DNA of 64,000 bases from JBOEGW01 sp050633625 (GTDB lineage: Bacteria > Pseudomonadota > Alphaproteobacteria > Rhodobacterales > Rhodobacteraceae): NCBI GenBank assembly GCA_050633625.1, contig JBOEGW010000004.1:1-64000 (forward strand), in the 5' to 3' direction. Below the pieces are notes generated by a model. The model saw only the letters and a list, made by a program, of their open reading frames with translations. It ran no database searches and was not told the DNA's origin. This document shows positions 36,633-44,893 of the stretch, one piece after another (position 1 is the stretch's first letter; each line of letters opens with the position of its first letter). A program made the position numbers and the translations under genes.

Positions 36633-37481
36633 TCACGCGTTGGGGCGCGCCAGGTTTCGCTTGCGTTTTGCGCCCTGTGCGAGCCGTCTGCCACTGTCGA
36701 AATACCTGTCGGAGATTTCACGCGATTTGAGCGGCGCGCCTGCGGCCAACCGCTTACAGTGGTTTTTCATGTCTTCGCCAAAGTGCATTTGCTTTGTTGC
36801 GTTTTGGCGCGGTGGCATTTTGAGCGTGTCTGTGGTCGTGGTTTCACCCAGCGCGGTGAGCAATTTTGCTGCGCCTTCTGGTGTCGTGATCTCGGAAAGG
36901 TCCACGCGATGAATGTGAACATTCGGCATATCAGCCACCAAGCGCGCATAATATTCTTGGCGCGCAAAGACCTCATGCACATACCAAAGCGCAGCGCCGG
37001 CAACGCCATGCTCCATAAACGGCGCAGATTTCACCATGACATTGGGGTAGCGCGGATCAAGGGCGAATAGCCATGTGTAGCCAAAGTTGGAAAACTCGAA
37101 CCGATTCACGTAGGACCACTGAATTTTGAAAGGGTCGCGGGTCAGTAGCACCAATTGCACGTCACCCGCCTCAGCGAGCGGCGCAATGTTTTCGATAAGT
37201 CCGGCCTTGAATAGAAAATGAGAGATTTCCGCATAGGTTTCAGCCTTTGAGGCCAGAACCCTGTCGCATTTCATCTTCCAGTAATCTTGCACGCGCTGCA
37301 CATTGCCGACCGAATTAAACAGTGTGAAGTGGGAGGCGTCTGGTGTGTCCAAACCTAAGGTTTGGAAGCCCACGCGCTCATGATGGGTTTCTGCCTCAGG
37401 GGCGTTGAGTTTCATCAACTCCGTCAGAAACACCGTGCCAGATCGGCCTGTGGTAATCGGAAAAATAAACTTTTTGGGCAT
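36633..37481 (-). CDS. Sulfotransferase-like protein
   Basis: A 282-residue protein with an N-terminal PAPS-binding P-loop (FPITTGRSGTVFLTELM) and a central VQLVLLTRDPFKIQWS that resembles the 3'-phosphate binding loop of sulfotransferases. The acceptor is unknown; in marine bacteria such enzymes often modify surface glycans or lipids (general inference). It is the first gene of the accessory block following yidD. Confidence 0.7.
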   Translation of the reverse strand: MPKKFIFPITTGRSGTVFLTELMKLNAPEAETHHERVGFQTLGLDTPDASHFTLFNSVGNVQRVQDYWKMKCDRVLASKAETYAEISHFLFKAGLIENIAPLAEAGDVQLVLLTRDPFKIQWSYVNRFEFSNFGYTWLFALDPRYPNVMVKSAPFMEHGVAGAALWYVHEVFARQEYYARLVADMPNVHIHRVDLSEITTPEGAAKLLTALGETTTTDTLKMPPRQNATKQMHFGEDMKNHCKRLAAGAPLKSREISDRYFDSGRRLAQGAKRKRNLARPNA

Positions 37482-37498
37482 GTTTGCCTCTTTTGTAC

Positions 37499-37744
37499 TT
37501 ACTGCTCTGAGTTCTTCTTAACGGGGTCAGGCACCGGATCATAGCCTGAAGCGCCAAGCGGATGGCAGCGCCCAATCCGCCGCAGTGTCAGAAGGCCGCC
37601 GCGAATCCCGCCATGTTTCTCAAGCGCTTCTAGGGCGTAGGCCGAACAGGTGGGTTGAAACCGGCAGCTATGACCGACCCAAGGCGACAGCACAGCGCGA
37701 TAGGCGCGGACCGGCAGTGAGAAGATGTAAGCGAGCGGTGTCAT
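37499..37744 (-). CDS. yidD: Membrane protein insertion efficiency factor YidD
   Basis: An 81-residue YidD with VRAYRAVLSPWVGHSCRFQP, TCSAYALEALEKHG and RIGRCHPLGASGYDPVP. It helps insert membrane proteins together with YidC. The ATG at 37744 is preferred as the family start MTPLAYIF; a start at 37786 would overlap rnpA by 20 bases. It follows rnpA closely. Confidence 0.93.
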   Translation of the reverse strand: MTPLAYIFSLPVRAYRAVLSPWVGHSCRFQPTCSAYALEALEKHGGIRGGLLTLRRIGRCHPLGASGYDPVPDPVKKNSEQ

Positions 37745-37766
37745 TGGTATTTGATAGCGCCGCTGC

Positions 37767-38183
37767 TCATGATTTGCGAGGGGCATGGATTTGCGCCATT
37801 GCGCGCTTCAGGTCGGCCTCTAGATCGCTCATGTTTCGCGTTACTGTGCCGTCCTTGCGGGCCACCAAGACATAGTCCCAGCCGGGCACAACTAGGGATG
37901 GCAACACAGTGCGGGCCAGGGCGCGCAGGCGGCGTTTGGCCCGATTACGGGCCACAGCATTGCCGACTTTCTTGGAGGCGGTAAAACCTAGCCCGACATG
38001 AGGGCTATCGTCGCGCCGATTGCGCGCTTGCAGCAAAAAAGCAGGACAAGGCTGTTTGCGCCCACGGGCACAGGCCAAAAAGGACGCGCGCTTTTGCAGA
38101 ACCTCCAGACGAACGGAAACCGCCGAAGGCTGTGCCTCGTTCCCGGCGCTGGTGCCGTTCACGGGAGCCTTCGGCGGTGTCAT
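37767..38183 (-). CDS. rnpA: Ribonuclease P protein component
   Basis: A 138-residue RnpA with the RNR signature VARNRAKRRLRALA and the preceding VGLGFTASKKVGNA. The first about 28 residues are a variable Ala/Pro extension seen in related alphaproteobacteria. It follows rpmH after 19 bases. Confidence 0.93.
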   Translation of the reverse strand: MTPPKAPVNGTSAGNEAQPSAVSVRLEVLQKRASFLACARGRKQPCPAFLLQARNRRDDSPHVGLGFTASKKVGNAVARNRAKRRLRALARTVLPSLVVPGWDYVLVARKDGTVTRNMSDLEADLKRAMAQIHAPRKS

Positions 38184-38202
38184 CGTGCAAACGTCGGAGA
38201 GC

Positions 38203-38337
38203 TTATGCGCTCAACGACTTGCGACCGCGTGCGCGGCGTGCGTTCAGAATCTTGCGACCAGCTTTGGTTGCCATGCGCGCACGAAAACCGTGGCGGCGCT
38301 TGCGAACAAGGTTCGAAGGTTGGTAAGTGCGTTTCAT
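38203..38337 (-). CDS. rpmH: 50S ribosomal protein L34
   Basis: A 44-residue L34 ([20 protein letters not shown], ending GRKSLSA), exactly the family length. It is the first gene of the rpmH-rnpA-yidD unit, which lies behind a strong promoter. Confidence 0.96.
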
Positions 38338-38432
38338 CGCCCGTCTCCGTCATTCAATCGTCGGGCTACTGCCCGGTGGTTAGCTGCACCTTGATAACCC
38401 GATGGAATCGAGGCGCGACATTCGAAGCCCGG

Positions 38433-38461
38433 TCTATAGGGCGCGTTGGGCGGCAAGTCAA
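38433..38461 (-). promoter_or_regulatory. Predicted strong promoter of rpmH-rnpA-yidD
   Basis: On the minus strand, TTGACT (38461-38456), a 17-base spacer and TATAGA (38438-38433), about 95 bases before the rpmH start. It is the best sigma-70-type match noticed in the window and suits a highly expressed ribosomal gene. Confidence 0.75.
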
Positions 38462-38610
38462 ACGTTAGCAGCAGCTTTTTGACGCGATTTCCGCGAAATG
38501 AAACAAAACCTCAAGAACGATCAAGCGCGCGTGAGGGGGCTAGGCAGGCCGGGCGCACTGGGCCACATAGGGCGGGCGGCGCGCAAACTCTCGTGAGATA
38601 AGGATAACTG

Positions 38611-39318
38611 ATGGATCGACTGAAAAAGCAAGGCCCCCTGGTCCTGATTGTGATTGTGGCGATCTTGGGGGCGTTTTTGCTGGGAGATGTGCTGAGCTTC
38701 GATGCATTGGCGCGCCATCGCGAGACGTTGTTGGCCTTTCGGGAAGATCATTTCGTCGTGGCGGCTGGCGGATTTATCTTGGCTTACGTGTTGATCGTGA
38801 CATTTTCCCTGCCCGGCGCCACTGTGGCGACTTTGACGGGGGGATTTCTGTTTGGGCTTCTTCCGGGCGTCATTTTCAATTGGATGGGTGCGGTTTTGGG
38901 TGCAACGCTTATTTTCCTTGCCGCTCGGATGGGGCTTGGGGATCGGCTTGCGGCGCGTCTGGATGACAGTGCAGGTATGGTGCAACGCATGAAACAGGGA
39001 TTGGACAATCACCAGTGGTCATTCCTATTCCTGATGCGTTTGGTGCCTGCTGTTCCATTTTTTGTGGCGAATGTCGTTCCGGCTTTTCTGTCGGTCCCGC
39101 TGAGCCGCTTTGTCATCACCACTGCGCTGGGCATTATCCCCGGTGCGCTGGTGTTCACCTCTGTTGGCGCGGGGTTGGGAGACGTTTTTGCAGCAGGGAG
39201 CGCGCCGGACCTTGCGGTGATTCTTGAGCCGTTTGTGCTTTTGCCGCTCTTGGGGCTTTGCGCACTGGCGCTTTTGCCTGTGGTGATTAAAGTTCTGCGC
39301 AGGGAGACGGGACGATGA
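38611..39318 (+). CDS. TVP38/TMEM64 family membrane protein
   Basis: A 235-residue inner-membrane protein with the VTT (SNARE-associated/DedA-like) domain: TFSLPGATVATLTGGFLFG, LGATLIFLAARMGLGD and FLFLMRLVPAVPFFVANVV. The family is linked to lipid scrambling or transport, but its substrate here is unknown. The stop overlaps the next gene by ATGA; this TVP38-flavoprotein pairing recurs in bacteria, sometimes as a fusion. Confidence 0.87.
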   Translation: MDRLKKQGPLVLIVIVAILGAFLLGDVLSFDALARHRETLLAFREDHFVVAAGGFILAYVLIVTFSLPGATVATLTGGFLFGLLPGVIFNWMGAVLGATLIFLAARMGLGDRLAARLDDSAGMVQRMKQGLDNHQWSFLFLMRLVPAVPFFVANVVPAFLSVPLSRFVITTALGIIPGALVFTSVGAGLGDVFAAGSAPDLAVILEPFVLLPLLGLCALALLPVVIKVLRRETGR

Positions 39319-40685
39319 GTGACATGATCAAGACGGATATTTGCGTCATTGGCGCCGGGTCTGGTGGGCTTTCGGTCGCGGCCGGGGCGGCGCAGATGGG
39401 CGCGCGCGTTGTCCTCATTGAAAAGGCCGAGATGGGCGGGGATTGTCTCAATACAGGCTGCGTGCCCTCAAAGGCGCTGTTGCATGCTGGCAAGGCAGGT
39501 ATGGATTGGGATGCGGCGCATCAACATGTGCGCAGCGCGATCGAAACAATTGCGCCACATGACAGTGTTGAGCGGTTTGAAGGACTTGGGGTACGGGTCA
39601 TACAGGGCAGCGCGCGGTTCACGTCAAAACGTGAAGTGATCGTGGGCGAGCAGGTCATTCGTGCTCGCCGTTTTGTCGTGGCGACAGGGTCGCGCCCCTT
39701 GATCCCTGATGTCACCGGGCTGAAAGAGGCCGAGCCTCTGACCAATGAAACTATCTTCGATCTCAAGGATCGCCCTGATCATTTGTTGATCATTGGGGGC
39801 GGTCCGATTGGTATGGAAATGGCAGTGGCGCATCGACAATTGGGCTGTTCGGTGACGGTGCTTGAGGGCAGCCGCGCTTTGGGGCGCGAAGATCAGGAAG
39901 CGGCCAAGGTGGTGCTCGACTCAGCGCGCGACATGGGCATCAAAATTGTTGAGGACGCACAGGCGGTTCGGATCACCAAATCCAATGGGGAGATTGAGAT
40001 TGTCACCCAAGACGGCGGTGTTTTTACCGGCACGCACCTATTGGTGGCGGTGGGGCGGCGTGCGGTCGTGGAGGAGCTGGGCCTTGAGGTTGCTGGCGTC
40101 GCGCTGGAGCGCGGGGCGATCAAAGTTGATGCGGGGCTGCGCACGACGAACAAGCGGATTCTGGCGATTGGGGATGTGGCCGGGCAAGGGCAGTTCACCC
40201 ATCTCGCAGGTTATCAGGCGGGCGTCATTACGCGGCGACTGTTGTTTGCGCTGCCCGCCAAAGCGAAATCATCGCACATTCCGCGCGCGACCTATACCAC
40301 GCCAGAGCTTGCGCATATTGGCTTGAGCGAAGAAGACGCGCGGCGCGAATATGGTGGGCGTATTGAGGTTGTACGCTTTGATGTAAGCGGGCTGGACCGC
40401 GCGATTACAAGCGGCGAGACCAGAGGCTTTGCGAAGGTCGTTGTGTTGGGCGGAAAGCCCATCGGGGCGACAATCGTGAGCGCGGACGCGGGCGAACAAA
40501 TCGGAATTTGGTCGCTTATGATCAATCAAGGGCTTAAAATGTCGGCGCTGGCGGGGATGGTCGTGCCTTATCCGGTGCGCGCGGAGCTTCCAAAACGTGT
40601 GGCGGGGGCCTACTTTTCGCCGCGTCTGTTTGAGAGTGACAAGGTCAAGCGCTTTGTGCGCCTTGTGCAAAAGTTGGTGCCCTAG
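39315..40685 (+). CDS. FAD-dependent disulfide oxidoreductase (mercuric-reductase-like)
   Basis: A 456-residue class I pyridine nucleotide disulfide oxidoreductase. FAD site CVIGAGSGGLSVAAGAA, redox disulfide GDCLNTGCVPSKAL, NAD(P) site LIIGGGPIGMEMA, second FAD site RILAIGDVAGQGQFTH. At the place of the catalytic His of lipoamide dehydrogenases it has Tyr (VVPYPVRAE), as in MerA, but it lacks MerA's C-terminal vicinal Cys pair, so mercury reduction is doubtful. Coupled by ATGA to the TVP38 gene. Confidence 0.88.
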   Translation: MSDMIKTDICVIGAGSGGLSVAAGAAQMGARVVLIEKAEMGGDCLNTGCVPSKALLHAGKAGMDWDAAHQHVRSAIETIAPHDSVERFEGLGVRVIQGSARFTSKREVIVGEQVIRARRFVVATGSRPLIPDVTGLKEAEPLTNETIFDLKDRPDHLLIIGGGPIGMEMAVAHRQLGCSVTVLEGSRALGREDQEAAKVVLDSARDMGIKIVEDAQAVRITKSNGEIEIVTQDGGVFTGTHLLVAVGRRAVVEELGLEVAGVALERGAIKVDAGLRTTNKRILAIGDVAGQGQFTHLAGYQAGVITRRLLFALPAKAKSSHIPRATYTTPELAHIGLSEEDARREYGGRIEVVRFDVSGLDRAITSGETRGFAKVVVLGGKPIGATIVSADAGEQIGIWSLMINQGLKMSALAGMVVPYPVRAELPKRVAGAYFSPRLFESDKVKRFVRLVQKLVP

Positions 40686-40703
40686 GGGGTGTTTCGGGGG
40701 GAT

Positions 40704-42098
40704 ATGTTTCTCAATACGCTGTCTGGTCGGTTTCTGATCCTCACCACCGTCTTCGTTATGTTGGCGGAGGTGTTTATCTTTGTGCCGTCTGTTGCGCGGT
40801 TTCGCGAGGACTATCTCTTGGCACGCCTTGAGCGAGCACAAATCGCCTCTTTCGCGCTCTTGGCTGACGATATGATCGCGCCGGAGCTAGAGGCGGAACT
40901 TTTGGAAAACGCCGAAGTTTTCAACGTTGTCCTGCGTCGTGATGAGGCGCGCGAATTGGTGTTGTCCTCGCCGGTGCCCGGTCCCGTCACGGCGACGTTT
41001 GATCTGCGCGCCGCGCGTGCGATGACCTTGATCAAAGATGCCGTTCGACGCCTTGCCAGCCGAGAGAACGATGTGATCCGAGTGATTGGGGAGCCTGTGC
41101 GCGAAGGCGGGCTTGTCATTGAGGTCACGATGGAAGCCGGAAAGCTGCGTATGGCGATGATTGACTATGGTCAGCGGGTCTTGGTGCTGTCTTTGGTGAT
41201 TTCGCTCGCGACAGCGCTGTTGCTGTTTATGGCTGTGCGCGTGTTGATGGTGCGCCCGATCGAAAAGGTTGTGGCGTCCATGAAGGCTTATGCCAGCGCG
41301 CCAGAGGATGCGCGCCGCATCATTGCGCCTTCATCCAGTGTCGTGGAATTGCGAGAGGCGGAGGAGGCGTTGCATGATCTGCAAGAACAGTTGCAAACGG
41401 CGCTCAAACAAAAGGAACGCCTTGCCCAATTGGGGGGCGCGGTGGCGCGAATTAGCCATGATTTGCGAAACATCCTGACAACCGCGCAGCTTTTCGCGGA
41501 CCGGGTGGAGATGAGCGACGATCCAAGTATCGCAAAATCGGTGCCCAAGCTTATGGGATCAATCGGGCGTGCGGTGAACCTGTGCGAATCGACGCTCGCC
41601 TTTGGCAAAGCAGAGGAGCCGGGGCCGCGTTTGGATCGGTTCGCGTTGGCGGAGCTGGTCGCGGATGTTGTCGAGAGTGAACGGCTCGCGGCAGGCGACA
41701 GCGCGATTTCTTACGGCGAAGATATCCCTGCCGCATTGTTTGTGCGCGCGGACCCCGAACAGCTTTACCGCGCGCTGCGCAATTTGGTGCGCAACGCCCG
41801 CCAAGCGATCGAGGCCAGTGGGGCTGAGGGTGAAATCGTGGTTGAGGCGCATGAGGAGGATGCAGAATGGGTGATCCGTGTGTCCGACACCGGGCCGGGC
41901 CTGCCGAAACGCGCGCAGGATTTGCTGTTCCAACCTTTTGCGGCGAGCGGGCGTAAGGGGGGCACCGGGCTTGGCTTGGCGATTTCGGCGGAACTTGTGC
42001 GCGGGCACGGCGGGCGGCTGGACCTTGAGAAAACAGGGTCTGATGGGACAGTTTTCACGATCCATTTGCCGCGTGGGCTAGAAACTCTTTCACATTAA
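40704..42098 (+). CDS. Membrane sensor histidine kinase
   Basis: A 464-residue kinase: first helix (FLILTTVFVMLAEVFIFV), a periplasmic sensor of about 120 residues, second helix (LVLSLVISLATALLLFMAV), HAMP-like linker, phosphoacceptor ARISHDLRNILTTAQ, N-box NLVRNARQAI, G1 VSDTGPGLP and G2 GGTGLGLAIS. ATG 40704 is preferred over GTG 40689 because GGGGGG precedes it. No response regulator adjoins. It begins 18 bases after the flavoprotein gene, so it may be co-transcribed. Confidence 0.88.
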   Translation: MFLNTLSGRFLILTTVFVMLAEVFIFVPSVARFREDYLLARLERAQIASFALLADDMIAPELEAELLENAEVFNVVLRRDEARELVLSSPVPGPVTATFDLRAARAMTLIKDAVRRLASRENDVIRVIGEPVREGGLVIEVTMEAGKLRMAMIDYGQRVLVLSLVISLATALLLFMAVRVLMVRPIEKVVASMKAYASAPEDARRIIAPSSSVVELREAEEALHDLQEQLQTALKQKERLAQLGGAVARISHDLRNILTTAQLFADRVEMSDDPSIAKSVPKLMGSIGRAVNLCESTLAFGKAEEPGPRLDRFALAELVADVVESERLAAGDSAISYGEDIPAALFVRADPEQLYRALRNLVRNARQAIEASGAEGEIVVEAHEEDAEWVIRVSDTGPGLPKRAQDLLFQPFAASGRKGGTGLGLAISAELVRGHGGRLDLEKTGSDGTVFTIHLPRGLETLSH

Positions 42099-42151
42099 GT
42101 CCGATTGCCCCTTGAAAGCCCCATCAGGTTTGGGTACATCGCCGCTACCGC

Positions 42152-42228
42152 GCTCTGGTAGCTCAGCTGGATAGAGTACCTGACTACGAATCAGGGGGTC
42201 GGGGGTTCGAATCCTCCCCAGAGCGCCA
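42152..42228 (+). tRNA. tRNA-Arg (anticodon ACG)
   Basis: A 77-base cloverleaf: acceptor GCTCTGG/CCAGAGC, D stem GCTC/GAGT, anticodon stem CCTGA/TCAGG around CTACGAA (anticodon ACG, read with inosine for CGN codons), T stem GGGGG/CCTCC (one G-U) around TTCGAAT, discriminator G and encoded CCA. It lies in the gap after the sensor kinase gene. Confidence 0.95.
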
Positions 42229-42370
42229 CTTTCATACATTGCCGGGAACCAAGGTTGGTGTTTGTCGATGCTTCTGTCGCCTTTGCGGGCCGCATGTGCG
42301 GCATTGGGCGGCGGCGTCCCAGTCCCCAATACTGAAATCCGCCGCCGCTTTCGGTCTCTTGCGTGGGCGA

Positions 42371-42751
42371 TCAAGCCATAGAATTTAGGCCGAACATATT
42401 GCCTTCTGTGTCTTGGCATAGGGTGACAAAACCAAAATCACCGATTGAGAATTTGGGGCGAATGACGCGCCCGCCCGCCGCTTCGACGCGCGCTTGTTCC
42501 ACAGCGCAATCCTCGGCCATGAAATAGATGATGGTCCCGCCAATGCCTGGCTTTGCATGGGGGGATTTCGTCAAGGCCCCCGCTGCGCCATAGGCCGTCA
42601 TGTCAGCCGCGAAGCTCATCATCTGCGATTCCCCTGTCGGATCAATCATTTCCTCAAGTGTCACCCCAAGCACTTCCTCATAAAAGGCAGTGGCTCGTGC
42701 GAGGTCGTCCACATAAATGTCAAACCATCCGATTGCGTTCATCTTTGTCAT
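42371..42751 (-). CDS. VOC (glyoxalase/bleomycin-resistance) family protein
   Basis: A 126-residue protein made of two beta-alpha-beta-beta-beta units: IGWFDIYVDDLARATAFYEE at the start and a C-terminal half ending FVTLCQDTEGNMFGLNS, where the last Glu-x-Asn resembles VOC metal-binding ends. The reaction is unknown. It lies 80 bases downstream of an AraC gene on the same strand, which probably regulates or accompanies it. Confidence 0.85.
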   Translation of the reverse strand: MTKMNAIGWFDIYVDDLARATAFYEEVLGVTLEEMIDPTGESQMMSFAADMTAYGAAGALTKSPHAKPGIGGTIIYFMAEDCAVEQARVEAAGGRVIRPKFSIGDFGFVTLCQDTEGNMFGLNSMA

Positions 42752-42831
42752 GTTTTCGCTCCTTGTTACCTTGTGAGGATCAATGTGATGCGCTCTTGGT
42801 AACGAGTCGTGCGGCGCCGGTATTGTAGATT

Positions 42832-43569
42832 TCAGACATCAAACTTTCGCGCGTATTTTCCGGGCGTGTAGCCGGTGGCTTTACGAAAAGAGTGAATGAA
42901 ATGCGATTGATCTGCATAGGACCAGACATCGCCATCAAGGGACTGTTGCAGGCGCAAGACCTTCAGGAAATCATGCGGTGCGAATCCTGTTGTGCGCTTG
43001 AGTGTTCGCTGCAATTGCCGCGCCGAGAGGCCGCAGAAATCTGCCATGTCCGCGACAGTATGGATGTCGCTGAGGTGTTGAAAAATTGTTTCGGTCACAG
43101 AATTCGGAGCGACCAAGTTTGAACGGACGAGCTGTTCGACAAGGCCGGACAGGATGGGCAGGCTGTCTTTGAAATTTGATTGGGTCAGCGATTGATTTAT
43201 ATCATGCAAAGGCAGATCTCCCCGATATGGCGCATCAACAATGCCGCTCACGACTGGCTCGGCTTGGTCCTGCCAGACACCCGGTAAAAACCGAATGTTT
43301 ACAAAGTGAAAGCTCTTGCCAAGGTTGAACTCTTGCGACTCTGCGCGCAGCCGGGAGACACCTGTGATCAAAGGGTTGAGTTGGTCAAAGACGATGTAGG
43401 TACAGGCGTCTGGCAATGCGTGAAATTCGTAGTCCCTTTCCAACCTGCCATTGGTTTTGAGTTCCAAGAACCGATGCACAATGCCGCGCAAATGACTGGG
43501 CGGCTCGACCTCAGAGAATGCAACGTCTTGGACGGATTTCTCTTTGCCATTTCCCTTGGGTTCGTACAT
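42832..43569 (-). CDS. AraC-family transcriptional regulator
   Basis: A 245-residue regulator with an N-terminal sensing region (FHALPDACTYIVFDQLNPLI) and a C-terminal double helix-turn-helix (VADMADFCGLSARQLQRTLK and YADQSHFIHSFRKATGYTPG). Upstream of the VOC gene on the same strand; a joint unit is likely. Ligand unknown. Confidence 0.87.
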   Translation of the reverse strand: MYEPKGNGKEKSVQDVAFSEVEPPSHLRGIVHRFLELKTNGRLERDYEFHALPDACTYIVFDQLNPLITGVSRLRAESQEFNLGKSFHFVNIRFLPGVWQDQAEPVVSGIVDAPYRGDLPLHDINQSLTQSNFKDSLPILSGLVEQLVRSNLVAPNSVTETIFQHLSDIHTVADMADFCGLSARQLQRTLKRTTGFAPHDFLKVLRLQQSLDGDVWSYADQSHFIHSFRKATGYTPGKYARKFDV

Positions 43570-43830
43570 GCGCGGGTCTCATTATTTTGGCGGATAGGGG
43601 CGAGTTTAGCCTGTTTAGCGCGGCGGGCCAAAATGGCAAACGTGGCGTTCTTAAAAGGGGAGGGCGAGCCTGCTTTTCGGGGAAAACCTTGAAAAATGGG
43701 GTGAAATGCCCATATTTGGGTCAGAGATGCAGACCTAAAGGCAGGCAATTCCAACTGTTTACCTTGCACGGGCTGCGCGAAGGTGCTTGATAGGCGCAGT
43801 ATGTCCTAAAGCCCAGTGGGGGAGTTTTAC

Positions 43831-44883
43831 ATGCTCGATGTTCAAACGATGAAAGCCGAATTGGCCGAGGCTTATGACCTTGCGCCCAACCCGGATCTTG
43901 CCGCTGAAATGAGCGAGATTTACGACAGGATGGATCGGGTTGTTCCCGCGCCTGACTGGGCAATTCGCGCGCCCTATGTGGCAGCGATCAACAAGCTCAA
44001 GGCAGAGCGTGGTGCTGTGATTTTGGCGCATAACTACATGACGCCCGACATTTACCATGGGGTTGCCGATTTTGTTGGCGATTCGCTGCAACTCGCGATT
44101 AAAGCCGCTGAGGTTGAGGCCGATGTGATCGTGCAGGGCGGTGTGCACTTCATGGCGGAAACCTCTAAAATCCTCAGCCCGGAAAAAACCGTGCTGATGC
44201 CGGATATGAAGGCGGGCTGTTCGCTTGCGGAGAGCATCACCGCTGAGGGCATCGCGGAAATGCGCGCAAAATACCCCGGCGCGAAGGTTGTCACCTATGT
44301 GAACACCACCGCCGATGTGAAAGCGGCCTCTGATATTTGCTGTACCTCCTCAAACGCAGCCGCGATCGTGCGGGCGATGGAAGGCGACACCGTGATCATG
44401 ACGCCAGACATGTATCTTGCGCAAAACGTGGCGCGCGAAGTGCCCGAGAAGAATGTCGTCTGGTGGGAAGGTTCGTGCATTGTGCATGAGAAATTCACAG
44501 CCAAAGAGTTGAACGAATATCGCCAGTATCATCCCGACACGCAAATCATCGCGCACCCTGAGTGCCCGCCTGATGTGGTGGATGCCTCCGATTTTTCCGG
44601 CTCGACAAGCGGCATCATCAAACATGTTCGCGACACGAAACCCAAAGAGGCGTTGCTGGTCACTGAATGCTCGATGGCGTCCAATATTGCGGACAGCTTG
44701 CCGGAGGTTGAATTCGTCGGTCCCTGCAACATGTGCCCTTACATGCAAATGATTACGCTCGAAAACATCTTGTATTCGCTGCACACAATGACCACCCCTG
44801 TTGAGGTTGATCCCGCCGTCGCAGAAAAGGCGCGCGTTGCCGTTCAACGGATGATCGACCTGAGCAAAGAGCTGGGCATCTAA
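43831..44883 (+). CDS. nadA: Quinolinate synthase NadA
   Basis: A 350-residue [4Fe-4S] enzyme condensing iminoaspartate with dihydroxyacetone phosphate. Cluster Cys are visible in DMKAGCSLAES, the ECSMASN region and GPCNMCPYMQMITL; the AHNYM substrate segment (VILAHNYMTPDIYHG) is present. The ATG at 43831 follows TGGGGGAG; GTG 43816 is possible but lacks a binding site. First gene of nadABC. Confidence 0.96.
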   Translation: MLDVQTMKAELAEAYDLAPNPDLAAEMSEIYDRMDRVVPAPDWAIRAPYVAAINKLKAERGAVILAHNYMTPDIYHGVADFVGDSLQLAIKAAEVEADVIVQGGVHFMAETSKILSPEKTVLMPDMKAGCSLAESITAEGIAEMRAKYPGAKVVTYVNTTADVKAASDICCTSSNAAAIVRAMEGDTVIMTPDMYLAQNVAREVPEKNVVWWEGSCIVHEKFTAKELNEYRQYHPDTQIIAHPECPPDVVDASDFSGSTSGIIKHVRDTKPKEALLVTECSMASNIADSLPEVEFVGPCNMCPYMQMITLENILYSLHTMTTPVEVDPAVAEKARVAVQRMIDLSKELGI

Positions 44884-44893
44884 GGAAAACACC

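Noticed and set aside
39315..40685. Mercuric reductase of a mer operon
   Set aside because: No merR, merT or merP nearby and no C-terminal Cys pair; the TVP38 partner points to a different role.
42090..42419. Minus-strand open frame across the tRNA-Arg gene
   Set aside because: It is produced by the tRNA and flanking sequence; the cloverleaf is clear on the plus strand.
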